NCBI GenBank assembly: GCA_900318795.1
Contig: ONLU01000045.1
Location: 1 to 33,031, forward strand
DNA: 33,031 bases
Direction: 5' to 3'
Source: an uncultured Prevotellaceae bacterium
GTDB taxonomy: Bacteria; Bacteroidota; Bacteroidia; Bacteroidales; Bacteroidaceae
Under the pieces are notes generated by a model. That model was not told the origin of the DNA, ran no database searches, and worked only from the letters and a program-made list of their open reading frames with translations. Position numbers and translations under genes: made by a program. Every line of letters starts with the position of its first letter. The first letter of the stretch is position 1. Shown piece after piece: positions 15,865-23,871 of this stretch.

Positions 15865-17736
15865 TTATGTTTCAAGTGGGGCGGTGGCGTCGCGGAGCCA
15901 GGTGCGCTCTGACTCGTCCAGATGAGGAGCTATCTGTTCGTACACCTTTTGGTGATAGTCGTTAAGCCATTGCATTTCCTCTGGCGTCAACAGGGCGGTG
16001 ATGATGGGGGTCTTGTCGATAGGGCAGAGGGTCAGTGTCTCGAACTGCAGGAAGCGTCCAAAGGCTGTTTCCTTGTAAGGCTGTATGAGCAGGGTGTTCT
16101 CAATGCGTACGCCAAACTTTCCCTCCTGATAGATGCCGGGCTCGTCTGTCACCGTCATGCCGGCATGCAGTGGGGCAGGCTTGTACTCCATGCGGATCTG
16201 ATGAGGTCCCTCGTGAACGTTCAGGTAGGAACCCACGCCGTGTCCTGTGCCGTGCAGGAAGTTCAGCCCCTCATGCCACAGGTCCTTGCGGGCTACGGCA
16301 TCGAGCTGGGTGCCACTGGCTCCATCGGGGAACTTGAGTAGTTGCAGTTGTATGTGTCCCTTCAGCACCAAGGTATAGACACGCCGCTCCTCGTCCGTAA
16401 GGGGCCCGAGGGCAATGGTGCGTGTGATGTCTGTTGTGCCGTCCAGATACTGGGCTCCGCTGTCGAGCAGCAACAGCCCTTCAAGGCGCAAGGGAATATC
16501 CGTCTCGGGTGTGGCCTCATAGTGGACTATGGCCCCGTGGGGTCCGTAGGCAGCAATGGTGTCGAAGGAGAGCCCTTGGTATAACGGCTGGCTGGCACGC
16601 AGGGCTGTCAGTTTCTCGTCAATGCTGATTTCGGTCTGTCCTCCGGCAGCAACGGCAGGCTTCAGCCAGCAGAGAAATCGGGTCATGGCAATGCCGTCGC
16701 GCAACATGGCCCGACGAAAGCCTTGTTGCTCGGCTTCCGTCTTGACGGCTTTGAGCAGAGGAACGGGTGAGGCCTTCTTGACGATGTCTTGGACTTGTGC
16801 CTGGATGACCTGCATCAGCGTGTAGTTCACTTCGTCAGGGTCGGCCAGGATGTTATATTCCGGATAGCGGGCAAGGGCATCCTTGATGGTGTCATAGGGA
16901 GCTGTGGCAATGCCACACTGTGTCAGGCAGGCGCGAGCCTCGGAAGTCAGTTTCTCTTCATGGACGAAGAGGGTTGCTGCCTGGGTGGTTATGAGCAGGA
17001 AGCTGACAAAGACGGGGTTGCAATGGACGTCACCACCGCGCAAGTTGAGTGTCCAGGCAATGTCGTCGAGCGATGCCATCAGCATGCCGTCAGCATGTTC
17101 CTTGCGTAGTGCCTGGCGGATGCGCGCCAATTTAGAAGGTGTTTCCTCGCCAGTGTATTCCAGAGACTGGAGTACGATGGGCTTCATGGGAATGGCAGGA
17201 CGGTCCGTCCAGATGCGTTGTAGGATGTCGAGATTGGTACGCAGGGTGATGCCTCCCTGTTGTCGCAGGTCGGTTTTCAGCTCTTCGATGCTGTTGGCAG
17301 TCGAGGACATGCCATCTATGGCCACCTCCTTGTCGTCCATATCGGCCAGTTCCTTGCCCAGCCATTCGGCAATGGTGGGGGTGCCGTCTGTCTTCAGTTT
17401 CATCAACTGGTATTCTGTGCCTTTCAGCTGCTCTGCTGCTGCGATAAAGTAGCGTGAGTCCGTCCAGAGAGCTGCCGACTGCAAGGTGACGACGGCTGTT
17501 CCTGCCGAACCATTGAAGCCACTGATCCACTCGCGCCCTTTCCAGTGGTCGGCAGTGTATTCCGAGTTGTGTGGGTCACTGGTGGGAAAGATGAAAGCAC
17601 TCAGATGCTCTCGTTGCAGCTCTTCGCGCAACAGAGCCAGTCGTTCTCCGACCGGTGGTCGGAGTGTGGCGTTGTCATCGACCTTTAGGTCGCTCTGACT
17701 ATGGTCAGAGAATTTTGAACTTTGAACCTTGAACAT
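15865..17736 (-). CDS. pepP: Xaa-Pro aminopeptidase (aminopeptidase P, M24B)
   Basis: This cytoplasmic metallopeptidase removes an N-terminal residue preceding proline. The creatinase N-terminal domains start with ERLALLREELQREHLSAFIF and include WKGREWISGFNGSAGTAVV. The M24 pita-bread catalytic domain has its metal ligands in LLDSGAQYLDGTTDITRT (two Asp), HGTGHGVGSYLNVHEGP (His), TDEPGIY (Glu) and GVRIENTLL (Glu). The frame is open to 17853, but a promoter-like box sits at 17778-17771, so the ATG at 17736 is chosen, giving 623 residues against about 590-600 in relatives. The roughly 30 extra N-terminal residues (MFKVQSSKF, then SDHSQSDLKVDDNATLRPPVGER) are encoded by heptamer repeats and palindromic elements. 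The gene is divergent from porP and leads into AlbA_2 and the transporter. Confidence 0.9.
   Translation of the reverse strand: MFKVQSSKFSDHSQSDLKVDDNATLRPPVGERLALLREELQREHLSAFIFPTSDPHNSEYTADHWKGREWISGFNGSAGTAVVTLQSAALWTDSRYFIAAAEQLKGTEYQLMKLKTDGTPTIAEWLGKELADMDDKEVAIDGMSSTANSIEELKTDLRQQGGITLRTNLDILQRIWTDRPAIPMKPIVLQSLEYTGEETPSKLARIRQALRKEHADGMLMASLDDIAWTLNLRGGDVHCNPVFVSFLLITTQAATLFVHEEKLTSEARACLTQCGIATAPYDTIKDALARYPEYNILADPDEVNYTLMQVIQAQVQDIVKKASPVPLLKAVKTEAEQQGFRRAMLRDGIAMTRFLCWLKPAVAAGGQTEISIDEKLTALRASQPLYQGLSFDTIAAYGPHGAIVHYEATPETDIPLRLEGLLLLDSGAQYLDGTTDITRTIALGPLTDEERRVYTLVLKGHIQLQLLKFPDGASGTQLDAVARKDLWHEGLNFLHGTGHGVGSYLNVHEGPHQIRMEYKPAPLHAGMTVTDEPGIYQEGKFGVRIENTLLIQPYKETAFGRFLQFETLTLCPIDKTPIITALLTPEEMQWLNDYHQKVYEQIAPHLDESERTWLRDATAPLET
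17645..17677 (+). repeat. Palindromic element copy at the pepP N-terminus
   Basis: It contains the perfect 8-bp inverted repeat CTCCGACC-GGT-GGTCGGAG (17646-17664) followed by TGTGGCGTTG. In the pepP frame (minus strand) it encodes NATLRPPVGER, a different reading frame from the AlbA_2 and PNPase copies. The three-base loop differs (GGT rather than ATC or GAT), while the stem is fully paired. Confidence 0.9.
17679..17710 (+). repeat. Degenerate palindromic pair next to the pepP element
   Basis: Two further small inverted repeats follow directly: CGACCT-TT-AGGTCG (17679-17692) and CTCTGAC-TATG-GTCAGAG (17693-17710). The second shares the CTCTGAC/GTCAGAG stem type of the element in pnp. Both are read through in the aminopeptidase frame as part of SDHSQSDLKV. 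Confidence 0.65.
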
Positions 17737-17741
17737 TGAAC
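17714..17741 (-). repeat. Heptamer repeat supplying the pepP start codon
   Basis: Four 7-bp units on the plus strand: TTTGAAC, TTTGAAC, CTTGAAC and ATTGAAC, the reverse complement of the TTCAAAG family seen in GH95. On the coding strand the variant last unit creates the ATG at 17736, and the remaining units encode FKVQSSKF. Confidence 0.8.
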
Positions 17742-17770
17742 TTTTCTTGCTTTGATGGTGCGAAGTTACG

Positions 17771-17778
17771 AAAAAAAT
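17771..17778 (-). promoter_or_regulatory. Probable -7 promoter box of pepP
   Basis: On the minus strand this reads TAACTTCG, one mismatch from TAnnTTTG. It would start transcription near 17766, about 30 bases before the ATG at 17736, which supports that start over those at 17853 and 17793. No convincing -33 box was seen. Confidence 0.45.
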
Positions 17779-17812
17779 ACAATAATCCACCATGCTTTGC
17801 GTTATTTTATAC

Positions 17813-18754
17813 GTGTTCGAACGTAAATTATATATAATAGGTGTCATGCTCATGGCCCTTATCAGGGCTTCAGCCCAGCAGGAGCCCTCCTTTGCCCACT
17901 ACTGGGCTTTGGAACCTTCGTTCAATCCTGCAGCCGTGGGAAAAGCGCCTGTCATCAACGTGACGGGCTCCTATGCCATGAGTATGACTGGCTTTGAAAA
18001 CAACCCCAAGACGATGCTACTGGCAGGCGACATGCCGGTCCGCCTGTTGAACGGCTATCATGGTGTGGGCCTACAATTGATGAACGACGACATCGGTTTG
18101 TTCACCCATCAGCGGTTGGCCGTGCAGTATGCCAACAAGCAACGCCTTTTTGGAGGAACCCTCAGTGTGGGAATCCAGATAGGCATGCTCAGCGAGAAGT
18201 TCAAAGGTTCGCAGCTGGATTTGGACGACACGTCGGACGAGGCTTTCTCGACCACAGATGTGACAGGAAACGCCCTTGACCTGGCAGTAGGACTCTACTA
18301 TCAGCACCGTTTGTGGTATGCCGGCTTGTCCGTGTCACATGCCACAGCACCTAGCATAGAACTGGGTGAAAGATCGATTATTGACATCAGTAGAACGTAT
18401 TATTTGACAGGTGGATATAATATTCAACTGACAAATCCGTTATTATCGATACACCCCTCTGTCCTGGCTCGCACAGATGGTACGGCCTATAGGGTGGATG
18501 TGACGACTCGTCTGAAGTACGAGCATGAGCAGAAAAAGTTCTATGCAGGTGTGGCTTACAGTCCCACCAATTCCGTGACAGCACTCATCGGAGGTGTTTT
18601 TCATGGTATCAGTCTGGGGTACAGTTACGAAGCCTACACCAATTCGGCTATCGGTCTGGGTAAGGGAAGCCATGAGCTGTTCGTGGGCTATCAGACCACG
18701 CTGGACTTCAGCAAAAAGGGACGAAACAGACATCAGAGCGTGAGAATTCTCTGA
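17813..18754 (+). CDS. porP: T9SS outer-membrane protein PorP/SprF family
   Basis: This is an outer-membrane beta-barrel protein of about 313 residues from the PorP/SprF family, associated with the type IX secretion trans-envelope complex. Recognised features are QQEPSFAHYWALEPSFNPAAVGK right after the signal peptide, GVGLQLMNDDIGLFTHQRLAVQYA, and repeated barrel strands (LDLAVGLYYQHRLWYAGLSVSHAT; GISLGYSYEAYTNSAIG). The frame is open with an ATG at 17792, but that start adds a hydrophobic stretch before the positively charged region. The GTG at 17813 gives a standard signal peptide (MFERKLYIIGVMLMALIRASAQ) and is preferred; 17792 remains possible. It is the first gene of the porPKLMN run, divergent from pepP, with 126 bp to porK. 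Confidence 0.88.
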   Translation: MFERKLYIIGVMLMALIRASAQQEPSFAHYWALEPSFNPAAVGKAPVINVTGSYAMSMTGFENNPKTMLLAGDMPVRLLNGYHGVGLQLMNDDIGLFTHQRLAVQYANKQRLFGGTLSVGIQIGMLSEKFKGSQLDLDDTSDEAFSTTDVTGNALDLAVGLYYQHRLWYAGLSVSHATAPSIELGERSIIDISRTYYLTGGYNIQLTNPLLSIHPSVLARTDGTAYRVDVTTRLKYEHEQKKFYAGVAYSPTNSVTALIGGVFHGISLGYSYEAYTNSAIGLGKGSHELFVGYQTTLDFSKKGRNRHQSVRIL

Positions 18755-18814
18755 CGATGTTTAAAAAGGTTCAAAGTCCAAGGTCAGAGCGGCCCAAGGG
18801 GCGATGACAAAGTT

Positions 18815-18840
18815 CAACGCCACACTCTGACAGAGTCGGG
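18815..18840 (-). repeat. Degenerate reverse-orientation palindromic element between porP and porK
   Basis: On the minus strand the flank GAGTGTGGCGTTG is intact, while the palindrome has decayed to ACTCTG-A-CAGAGT. It lies in the 126-bp porP-porK gap, the only non-coding copy in the window. A heptamer trace (GTTCAAAGTCCAAGG) lies just upstream at 18770-18785. Confidence 0.7.
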
Positions 18841-18880
18841 AAAAGCAAAACAGGGACAAGAAAGTAAAAAAACTGGAAAT

Positions 18881-20377
18881 ATGGAAAAACGTGTAAATAT
18901 GAAAAAGCAAAAAGGCGTGATGGTAAAGAGGCTTCTGGCTCCTTGCCTTGTTACCCTTTTACTTTTGTCTTTGACCGGTTGTCTGGGCAGCAAGGTTGCC
19001 TCGGCATCAGGTGGTGAGGTGACGGGAACCAGTGGCCGTGCCTTTACGGAGCCTACGCCCCACGGTATGACACTTATCAAGCGTGGCCACCTGAAGATGG
19101 GTATCGAGAAACAAGACTCACTCTGGGGTAAACAGACGCCTGTCAGGGATATCTCAGTAGAGGGTTTTTGGATGGACGAGCATGAAGTGACCAACTCTAT
19201 GTATCGCCAGTTTGTGAACTATGTGCGCGACTCCATTCTGCGCGAACGTCTGGCCGATCCTGCCTATGGCGGTGACGAAAGCTATAAGATTGAGGAAGAC
19301 AAGAACGGCGACCCCGTGACTCCTCATCTGAACTGGAAGAAAGCACTGCCCCGCAAACCTAACGAGGACGAGCAGCGTGCCATAGAGAGCCTCTATGTCA
19401 CCAATCCTGTGACGGGCGAGAAGATGCTCGACTGGCGCCAGATGAACTACCGTTATGAAGTCTATGACTATACGGAGGCCGCCAAGCGCAAGTATCGCAT
19501 CAACCCCGAGGAGCGTATCCTGAATACTGATATCCGCCCGAATCCCAATGAGCAGATATGGATATCGAAGGACACTGCCTATATCAATGACGATGGAAAA
19601 ATAGTGCGTGAGACCATCAATCGCCAGTATACGGGCGAGTGGGACTTCTTGAACACGTACATCATAAATATCTATCCCGACACGACCTGCTGGGTCAACG
19701 ACTTCCCCAATGCAGAGAACGAGACCTACATGCGCTACTACTTCAGTGGTGCAGCCTATAACGACTATCCTGTGGTAGGTGTGACGTGGGAACAGGCCAA
19801 TGCCTTCTGCGCCTGGCGTACGCAATTCCTGTTGCGCGGTCTGGGACCTGCTGCCCGCTATGTGCAGCGCTATCGTCTGCCGACAGAGGCCGAGTGGGAG
19901 TATGCCGCCCGAGGCAAGGAGCAGAACGAATTCCCCTGGGACAATGAGGACGTGATGAACGGCAATGGTTGTTTCTTTGCCAACTTCAAGCCCGACAATG
20001 GCAACTACACCAAGGATGGTAACCTGATAACCAGTCGTGTGGGCATCTATTCTTCTAACTCCAACGGGCTCTATGATATGGCAGGCAACGTGGCCGAATG
20101 GTGCTCGACCATCTATACCGAGGCCGGTGTGGAATCGATGAACGACATCAATCCACAACTGAAGTACAATGCTGCCAAGGAAGACCCCTATCGCTTGAAG
20201 AAAAAGAGTGTCCGGGGCGGTTCTTGGAAAGACCCCGAGAGCTATATCCGTTCGGCCTGGCGTTCGTATGAGTATCAGAACCAGCCGCGCGCCTACATCG
20301 GTTTCCGTTGTGTGCGCTCGCTGGCCAATACCACCAGTGACAAGATTAAGCTGAAGGGTAAAAAGGGAAAGAAGTAA
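18881..20377 (+). CDS. porK: T9SS ring lipoprotein PorK/GldK
   Basis: This 498-residue outer-membrane lipoprotein belongs to the T9SS periplasmic ring, where PorK pairs with PorN. A lipobox (LLSLTGC, Cys34) follows a basic N-terminus; ATGs at 18899 and 18920 are alternative starts that keep it. The rest is an FGE-sulfatase (SUMF1) fold: HGMTLIKRGHLKMGIEKQD, FWMDEHEVTNSMYRQFVNYV, YPVVGVTWEQANAFCAWR, RLPTEAEWEYAARGKEQ, GLYDMAGNVAEWCS, VRGGSWKD and YIGFRCVRS. A long insert at about 120-260 is typical of GldK/PorK. It is followed 23 bp later by porL. The leader contains the degenerate palindromic element and A-rich sequence. Confidence 0.93.
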   Translation: MEKRVNMKKQKGVMVKRLLAPCLVTLLLLSLTGCLGSKVASASGGEVTGTSGRAFTEPTPHGMTLIKRGHLKMGIEKQDSLWGKQTPVRDISVEGFWMDEHEVTNSMYRQFVNYVRDSILRERLADPAYGGDESYKIEEDKNGDPVTPHLNWKKALPRKPNEDEQRAIESLYVTNPVTGEKMLDWRQMNYRYEVYDYTEAAKRKYRINPEERILNTDIRPNPNEQIWISKDTAYINDDGKIVRETINRQYTGEWDFLNTYIINIYPDTTCWVNDFPNAENETYMRYYFSGAAYNDYPVVGVTWEQANAFCAWRTQFLLRGLGPAARYVQRYRLPTEAEWEYAARGKEQNEFPWDNEDVMNGNGCFFANFKPDNGNYTKDGNLITSRVGIYSSNSNGLYDMAGNVAEWCSTIYTEAGVESMNDINPQLKYNAAKEDPYRLKKKSVRGGSWKDPESYIRSAWRSYEYQNQPRAYIGFRCVRSLANTTSDKIKLKGKKGKK

Positions 20378-20400
20378 AAAAGGTTATAAAGTAAATAGCA

Positions 20401-21207
20401 ATGACAACATACAGTAAGCTGAATTTTATCTACCGCTTGCAAAAGTGGATGGATAGTGTGCCTGGTCAGACATTCCTGAACTATGCCTACTCGTGGGGTG
20501 CGTCTATCGTCATCCTGGGTACGCTCTTCAAACTGACCCACCTGCCAGGAGCCAACTTCTTTCTGTTCCTGGGTATGGGCACTGAGGTGTTTGTGTTCTT
20601 CCTGGCTGCCTTCGACCGTCCGTTCGACAAGACGACGGATGGCATGCCCCTTGACCTGCATGTGGACGAAGAGAATCCTACGGTTGCCGTTTCAGGAGCC
20701 ACAGGAGGTGTTGCAGGCGGTGGCACTGTCATCATAGGTGGCGGCGCTCCAGCAGCCGGTACCTCTGTAGGTGATGTCATCGGCAATGGCGACGAGGCTG
20801 CCCGCTGGGAGGGGCGGCCTGTCAGTTTGGGCGGCGGCGTAGTAGGCGGCGGTGCTGTGGTGGCTGGTGTTCCAGCCGGTGCACAGGTGCCTGCCGAAAT
20901 GGCTGAGGAACTGAAGGATGCCACCTCTAACTATGTCGATGAGCTGAACCGCCTGACGGAGATGTTGCAGAAGGTTTCTGAGCAGAGTCAGCGTCTGACG
21001 CGTGATTCCGAGGAGATGGAGAATCTGAACCGTACGCTGACAGGCATCAGCCGTGTCTACGAGATGCAGTTGAAGAGTGCCAGCGCACAGATCAGTACCA
21101 TTGACGAAATCAATGAGCAGACACGCCACATGGCCGAGCAGATTGTTGAACTGAACAAGATTTATGCCCGCATGATTGAAGCCATGCAGGTGAGAATTCA
21201 GATGTAA
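20401..21207 (+). CDS. porL: T9SS inner-membrane motor protein PorL/GldL
   Basis: This 268-residue inner-membrane protein forms, with PorM/GldM, the proton-driven motor of the T9SS. Two membrane helices are visible at about 24-44 (TFLNYAYSWGASIVILGTLF) and 52-71 (NFFLFLGMGTEVFVFFLAAF). Glu62 in the second helix is the counterpart of the conserved channel glutamate of GldL. A Gly/Ala/Val-rich linker (about 96-162) follows, then a long cytoplasmic coiled coil (about 166-260) ending with LNKIYARMIEAMQVRIQM. The linker is unusually glycine-rich (GGVAGGGTVIIGGGAPAAG; LGGGVVGGGAVVAG). The stop codon lies inside a heptamer repeat that forms the whole spacer to porM. Confidence 0.93.
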   Translation: MTTYSKLNFIYRLQKWMDSVPGQTFLNYAYSWGASIVILGTLFKLTHLPGANFFLFLGMGTEVFVFFLAAFDRPFDKTTDGMPLDLHVDEENPTVAVSGATGGVAGGGTVIIGGGAPAAGTSVGDVIGNGDEAARWEGRPVSLGGGVVGGGAVVAGVPAGAQVPAEMAEELKDATSNYVDELNRLTEMLQKVSEQSQRLTRDSEEMENLNRTLTGISRVYEMQLKSASAQISTIDEINEQTRHMAEQIVELNKIYARMIEAMQVRIQM

Positions 21208-21224
21208 GAAGTAAGAGGTAAGAT
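21204..21224 (+). repeat. Heptamer repeat forming the porL stop and the porM leader
   Basis: Three 7-bp units, GTAAGAA, GTAAGAG and GTAAGAT, run directly up to the porM ATG at 21225. The porL TAA stop (21205-21207) is within the first unit. Purine-rich sequence here may help translation initiation in a group that makes little use of Shine-Dalgarno pairing. Confidence 0.65.
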
Positions 21225-22790
21225 ATGGCAATTAAGAAAAGACCGGTTTCTCCTCGTCAGAAGATGATCAACCTGATGTACGTCGTACTGATGGCGATGC
21301 TGGCATTGAATGTCTCGACAGAGGTGCTCAACGGATTCTCTATTGTCGAAGAGAGCCTGAAGCGTACCACCATCAATGCCACCAACGAGAACATGGCCAT
21401 ATATGACGACTTTGCCCTGCAGATGAAGAAAAATCCGCAGAAGGTCAAGCAGTGGTACGACAAATCACAAGAGGTCAGGCAAATGAGTAATGCCCTCTAC
21501 AATCTGGCTGACGAGTTGAAGCTGGCGATTGTAAAGGAAGCCGATGGCGAGGACGGTGATGTGCTGAACATTCGCAACAAGGAGGACCTGGAGGCAGCCA
21601 ATCAGGTGATGCTGGCTCCCGGACGCGGACGTGGCAGGGAACTGTTTGATGCCGTCAATGCCTATCGTGTCAAAATGCTGGAGATGGTCAGCGGCTATCG
21701 CCAGAAGAAGATGATAGCCTCGAACCTGACTACCGAGATTCCCAAGGATGCCCAGGCGATGGGTAAGAACTGGCAGGAATACATGTTTGAGTCGATGCCG
21801 GCAGCAGCTGCTGTCACGCTGCTCTCCAAGCTGCAGAACGATGTCCGCTATGCCGAGAGTGAGGTGTTGCACACACTGGTTCAGAACATTGACGTCAAGG
21901 ATATTCGTGTCAATGCACTCGATGCGTTTGTCATTCCCAACTCGCAGACCATCGTGCGTGGCGATAAGTTCTCGGCCCGTATCGTGATGGCTGCCCTTGA
22001 TACCACCCAGGTGCCCCAGATCTTTATCGGTGGCAAGGAGGTCAACCTGCCCGGTGGCATGTATGAAACCATTACAGGACGTACAGGTGACTTTACGCTC
22101 TCTGGCTATATACAAGTAGAGAACGGCAATGGTGAACTGCTGAAACGCGACTTCGAACAGAAATATACGGTGGTAGACCCCTCGGCAACGGTTTCTGCCG
22201 ACCTGATGAACGTGCTCTATGCTGGTTATAACAACCCGTTGAGCGTCTCGGTGCCCGGAGTGCCTGTCAACAAGGTGCAAGCCACCATGTCCGGCGGTTC
22301 ATTGCAGCCTGTAGGACCAGGTCGTTATATTGCCCGTCCGACGGCAGTAGGCCAGAATGTCACCATCACGATAACCTCCACCAACACCGGACGAGCCCAG
22401 CAGATGGGACAGTTCACCTTCCGAGTGCGCCGCCTGCCTGACCCCACGCCCTACATTGCCATGAAGGACGAGAGCGGAAGTCCGGTACGCTATAAAGGTG
22501 GCGGACTGTCGAAGGCCCAGCTGATGAGCATCGACGGCATCGGTGCTGCCATTGATGACGGTATCCTTGACATAGCCTTCAAGGTACAGTCGTTTGAGAC
22601 GGTCTTCTTCGACAATATGGGTAATGCTGTGCCGATGGTTTCTGACGGTGCCAGCTTCTCAGCCCGTCAGAAGGATACCTTCCGTAAGTTGCAGCGCAAC
22701 CGCCGCTTCTACATCTCACGTGTCAATGCGATAGGTCCTGACGGCATCCAGCGCAAGCTGAACGCCTCGATGGAGGTCATCGTCAAATAA
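21225..22790 (+). CDS. porM: T9SS motor/trans-envelope protein PorM/GldM
   Basis: At 521 residues this protein has the usual PorM length. Its single membrane helix packs with PorL, and its periplasmic part reaches the PorK-PorN ring. The N-terminus has the signature VSPRQKMINLMYVVLMAML; Arg11 corresponds to the conserved motor arginine (Arg9 in Flavobacterium GldM). The helix is at about 15-34. The periplasmic region starts with a helical domain (about 35-220), followed by beta domains including VVDPSATVSADLMNVLYAGYNNPLSVSVPGV and the C-terminal FRVRRLPDPTPYIAMKDESG. It lies directly after porL and 31 bp before porN. Confidence 0.95.
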   Translation: MAIKKRPVSPRQKMINLMYVVLMAMLALNVSTEVLNGFSIVEESLKRTTINATNENMAIYDDFALQMKKNPQKVKQWYDKSQEVRQMSNALYNLADELKLAIVKEADGEDGDVLNIRNKEDLEAANQVMLAPGRGRGRELFDAVNAYRVKMLEMVSGYRQKKMIASNLTTEIPKDAQAMGKNWQEYMFESMPAAAAVTLLSKLQNDVRYAESEVLHTLVQNIDVKDIRVNALDAFVIPNSQTIVRGDKFSARIVMAALDTTQVPQIFIGGKEVNLPGGMYETITGRTGDFTLSGYIQVENGNGELLKRDFEQKYTVVDPSATVSADLMNVLYAGYNNPLSVSVPGVPVNKVQATMSGGSLQPVGPGRYIARPTAVGQNVTITITSTNTGRAQQMGQFTFRVRRLPDPTPYIAMKDESGSPVRYKGGGLSKAQLMSIDGIGAAIDDGILDIAFKVQSFETVFFDNMGNAVPMVSDGASFSARQKDTFRKLQRNRRFYISRVNAIGPDGIQRKLNASMEVIVK

Positions 22791-22821
22791 TTAAGAGTAA
22801 AAAAACAAGAGTTAAGAAAAT

Positions 22822-23865
22822 ATGAAAAGAGTATTGTTCTTATTGATGATAACGCTGGCAGCAGGAACTGTTATGGCGCAACCAAAGGCTCGTCGCCAGC
22901 AACAAGCTAAGCAGCAACAGCAACAGAAGGCGCAGTCGCAAAACCAAGGCATGTCTGTGCGTGCCCGTCTGATGTTCCCGACAGCCGTGGACATGCCGGA
23001 AAACGTGGTTTGGCGTCGTGACATCTATCGCGAGATAGACCTCAACAAAGACTCCAATGCCGGACTCTACTATCCCGTGGAGCCCATCGACAAACAGCTG
23101 AACCTGTTTACCTATGTCTTCAAGCTGGCATTGAACGGCTACATTCCTGTCTATGAGTATCGTCTGGACGGTAACGAAGTTTTTACCGACTCTTCCAAGG
23201 TGGAGATGAAGACGGTGCTGGACAACTATCACATCTATTACGAAGAGAAGGACGGCAAGGTACGTGTTGAGAACAGCGATATTCCTTCAGCTGAGGTGAA
23301 GATGTACTACCTGAAGGAAAGTGCCTACTTTGATGATGCCAACTCAACGTTCCATCGCAAGGTGCAGAGCATTTGTCCTGTCATGTTGCGTGAAGATGAC
23401 TTTGGCGGCGAAGCATCCAAATATCCTCTCTTCTGGGTGAAGTACTCAGACTTGGAGCCTTTCCTCAGTCGCCAGACGGTGATGACCTCCAACCTGAACA
23501 ATGCCGCTACCATGTCGATGGAGGACTACTTCACCATGAATCGCTACGAGGGTAAGATCTATAAGACCAACAACATGCTGGGCAAGACGCTGGCACAGTA
23601 CTGTCCTACCGACTCGGCACTGGCTAAGGAACAAAAGAAGATTGAGGCTGAACTGAAGGCTTTCGAGGAGAATATCTTCGGTGACAAGCACCGCAAGGAC
23701 TCGCTCGATTCCATAGCCAAACTGGATCCCGCCCTGCTGAAAGCTACCAAGTCCAAGGGACGCAAGGGCCGTACCGCCTCTGTAAAAGCCAAGAAGGGCA
23801 AGAGGAACAGTGGTATCTCCTCGTCCAGCGGAGCAAGAATCACCGTCCGCAGACAGCGTCACTAA
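22822..23865 (+). CDS. porN: T9SS periplasmic ring protein PorN/GldN
   Basis: This 347-residue exported protein forms the T9SS ring together with PorK. A signal peptide (residues 1-20, MKRVLFLLMITLAAGTVMAQ) is followed by a Gln-rich stretch (RRQQQAKQQQQQKAQSQNQ). The GldN core contains VVWRRDIYREIDLNKDSNAGLYYPVEP, NLFTYVFKLALNGYIPVYEY, VLDNYHIYYE, VKMYYLKESAYFD, PVMLREDDFG and YPLFWVKYSDLEP. The end is strongly basic (KSKGRKGRTASVKAKKGKR). The Gln run and basic tail look like lineage-specific additions. It lies 31 bp after porM; the next gene starts six bases after its stop. Confidence 0.93.
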   Translation: MKRVLFLLMITLAAGTVMAQPKARRQQQAKQQQQQKAQSQNQGMSVRARLMFPTAVDMPENVVWRRDIYREIDLNKDSNAGLYYPVEPIDKQLNLFTYVFKLALNGYIPVYEYRLDGNEVFTDSSKVEMKTVLDNYHIYYEEKDGKVRVENSDIPSAEVKMYYLKESAYFDDANSTFHRKVQSICPVMLREDDFGGEASKYPLFWVKYSDLEPFLSRQTVMTSNLNNAATMSMEDYFTMNRYEGKIYKTNNMLGKTLAQYCPTDSALAKEQKKIEAELKAFEENIFGDKHRKDSLDSIAKLDPALLKATKSKGRKGRTASVKAKKGKRNSGISSSSGARITVRRQRH

Positions 23866-23871
23866 GCGTAT

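Noticed and set aside
17737-17853. N-terminal extension of the aminopeptidase to 17853
   Set aside because: It crosses the likely promoter box at 17778-17771 and the start region of the divergent porP gene, and has no family similarity.
19154-20158. 334-codon minus-strand open frame opposite porK
   Set aside because: It lies fully within porK, which has clear FGE-sulfatase motifs. The antisense translation has no signal peptide or domain.
21465-22280. 271-codon minus-strand open frame opposite porM
   Set aside because: Shadow of porM; His/Leu-rich translation with no recognisable family.
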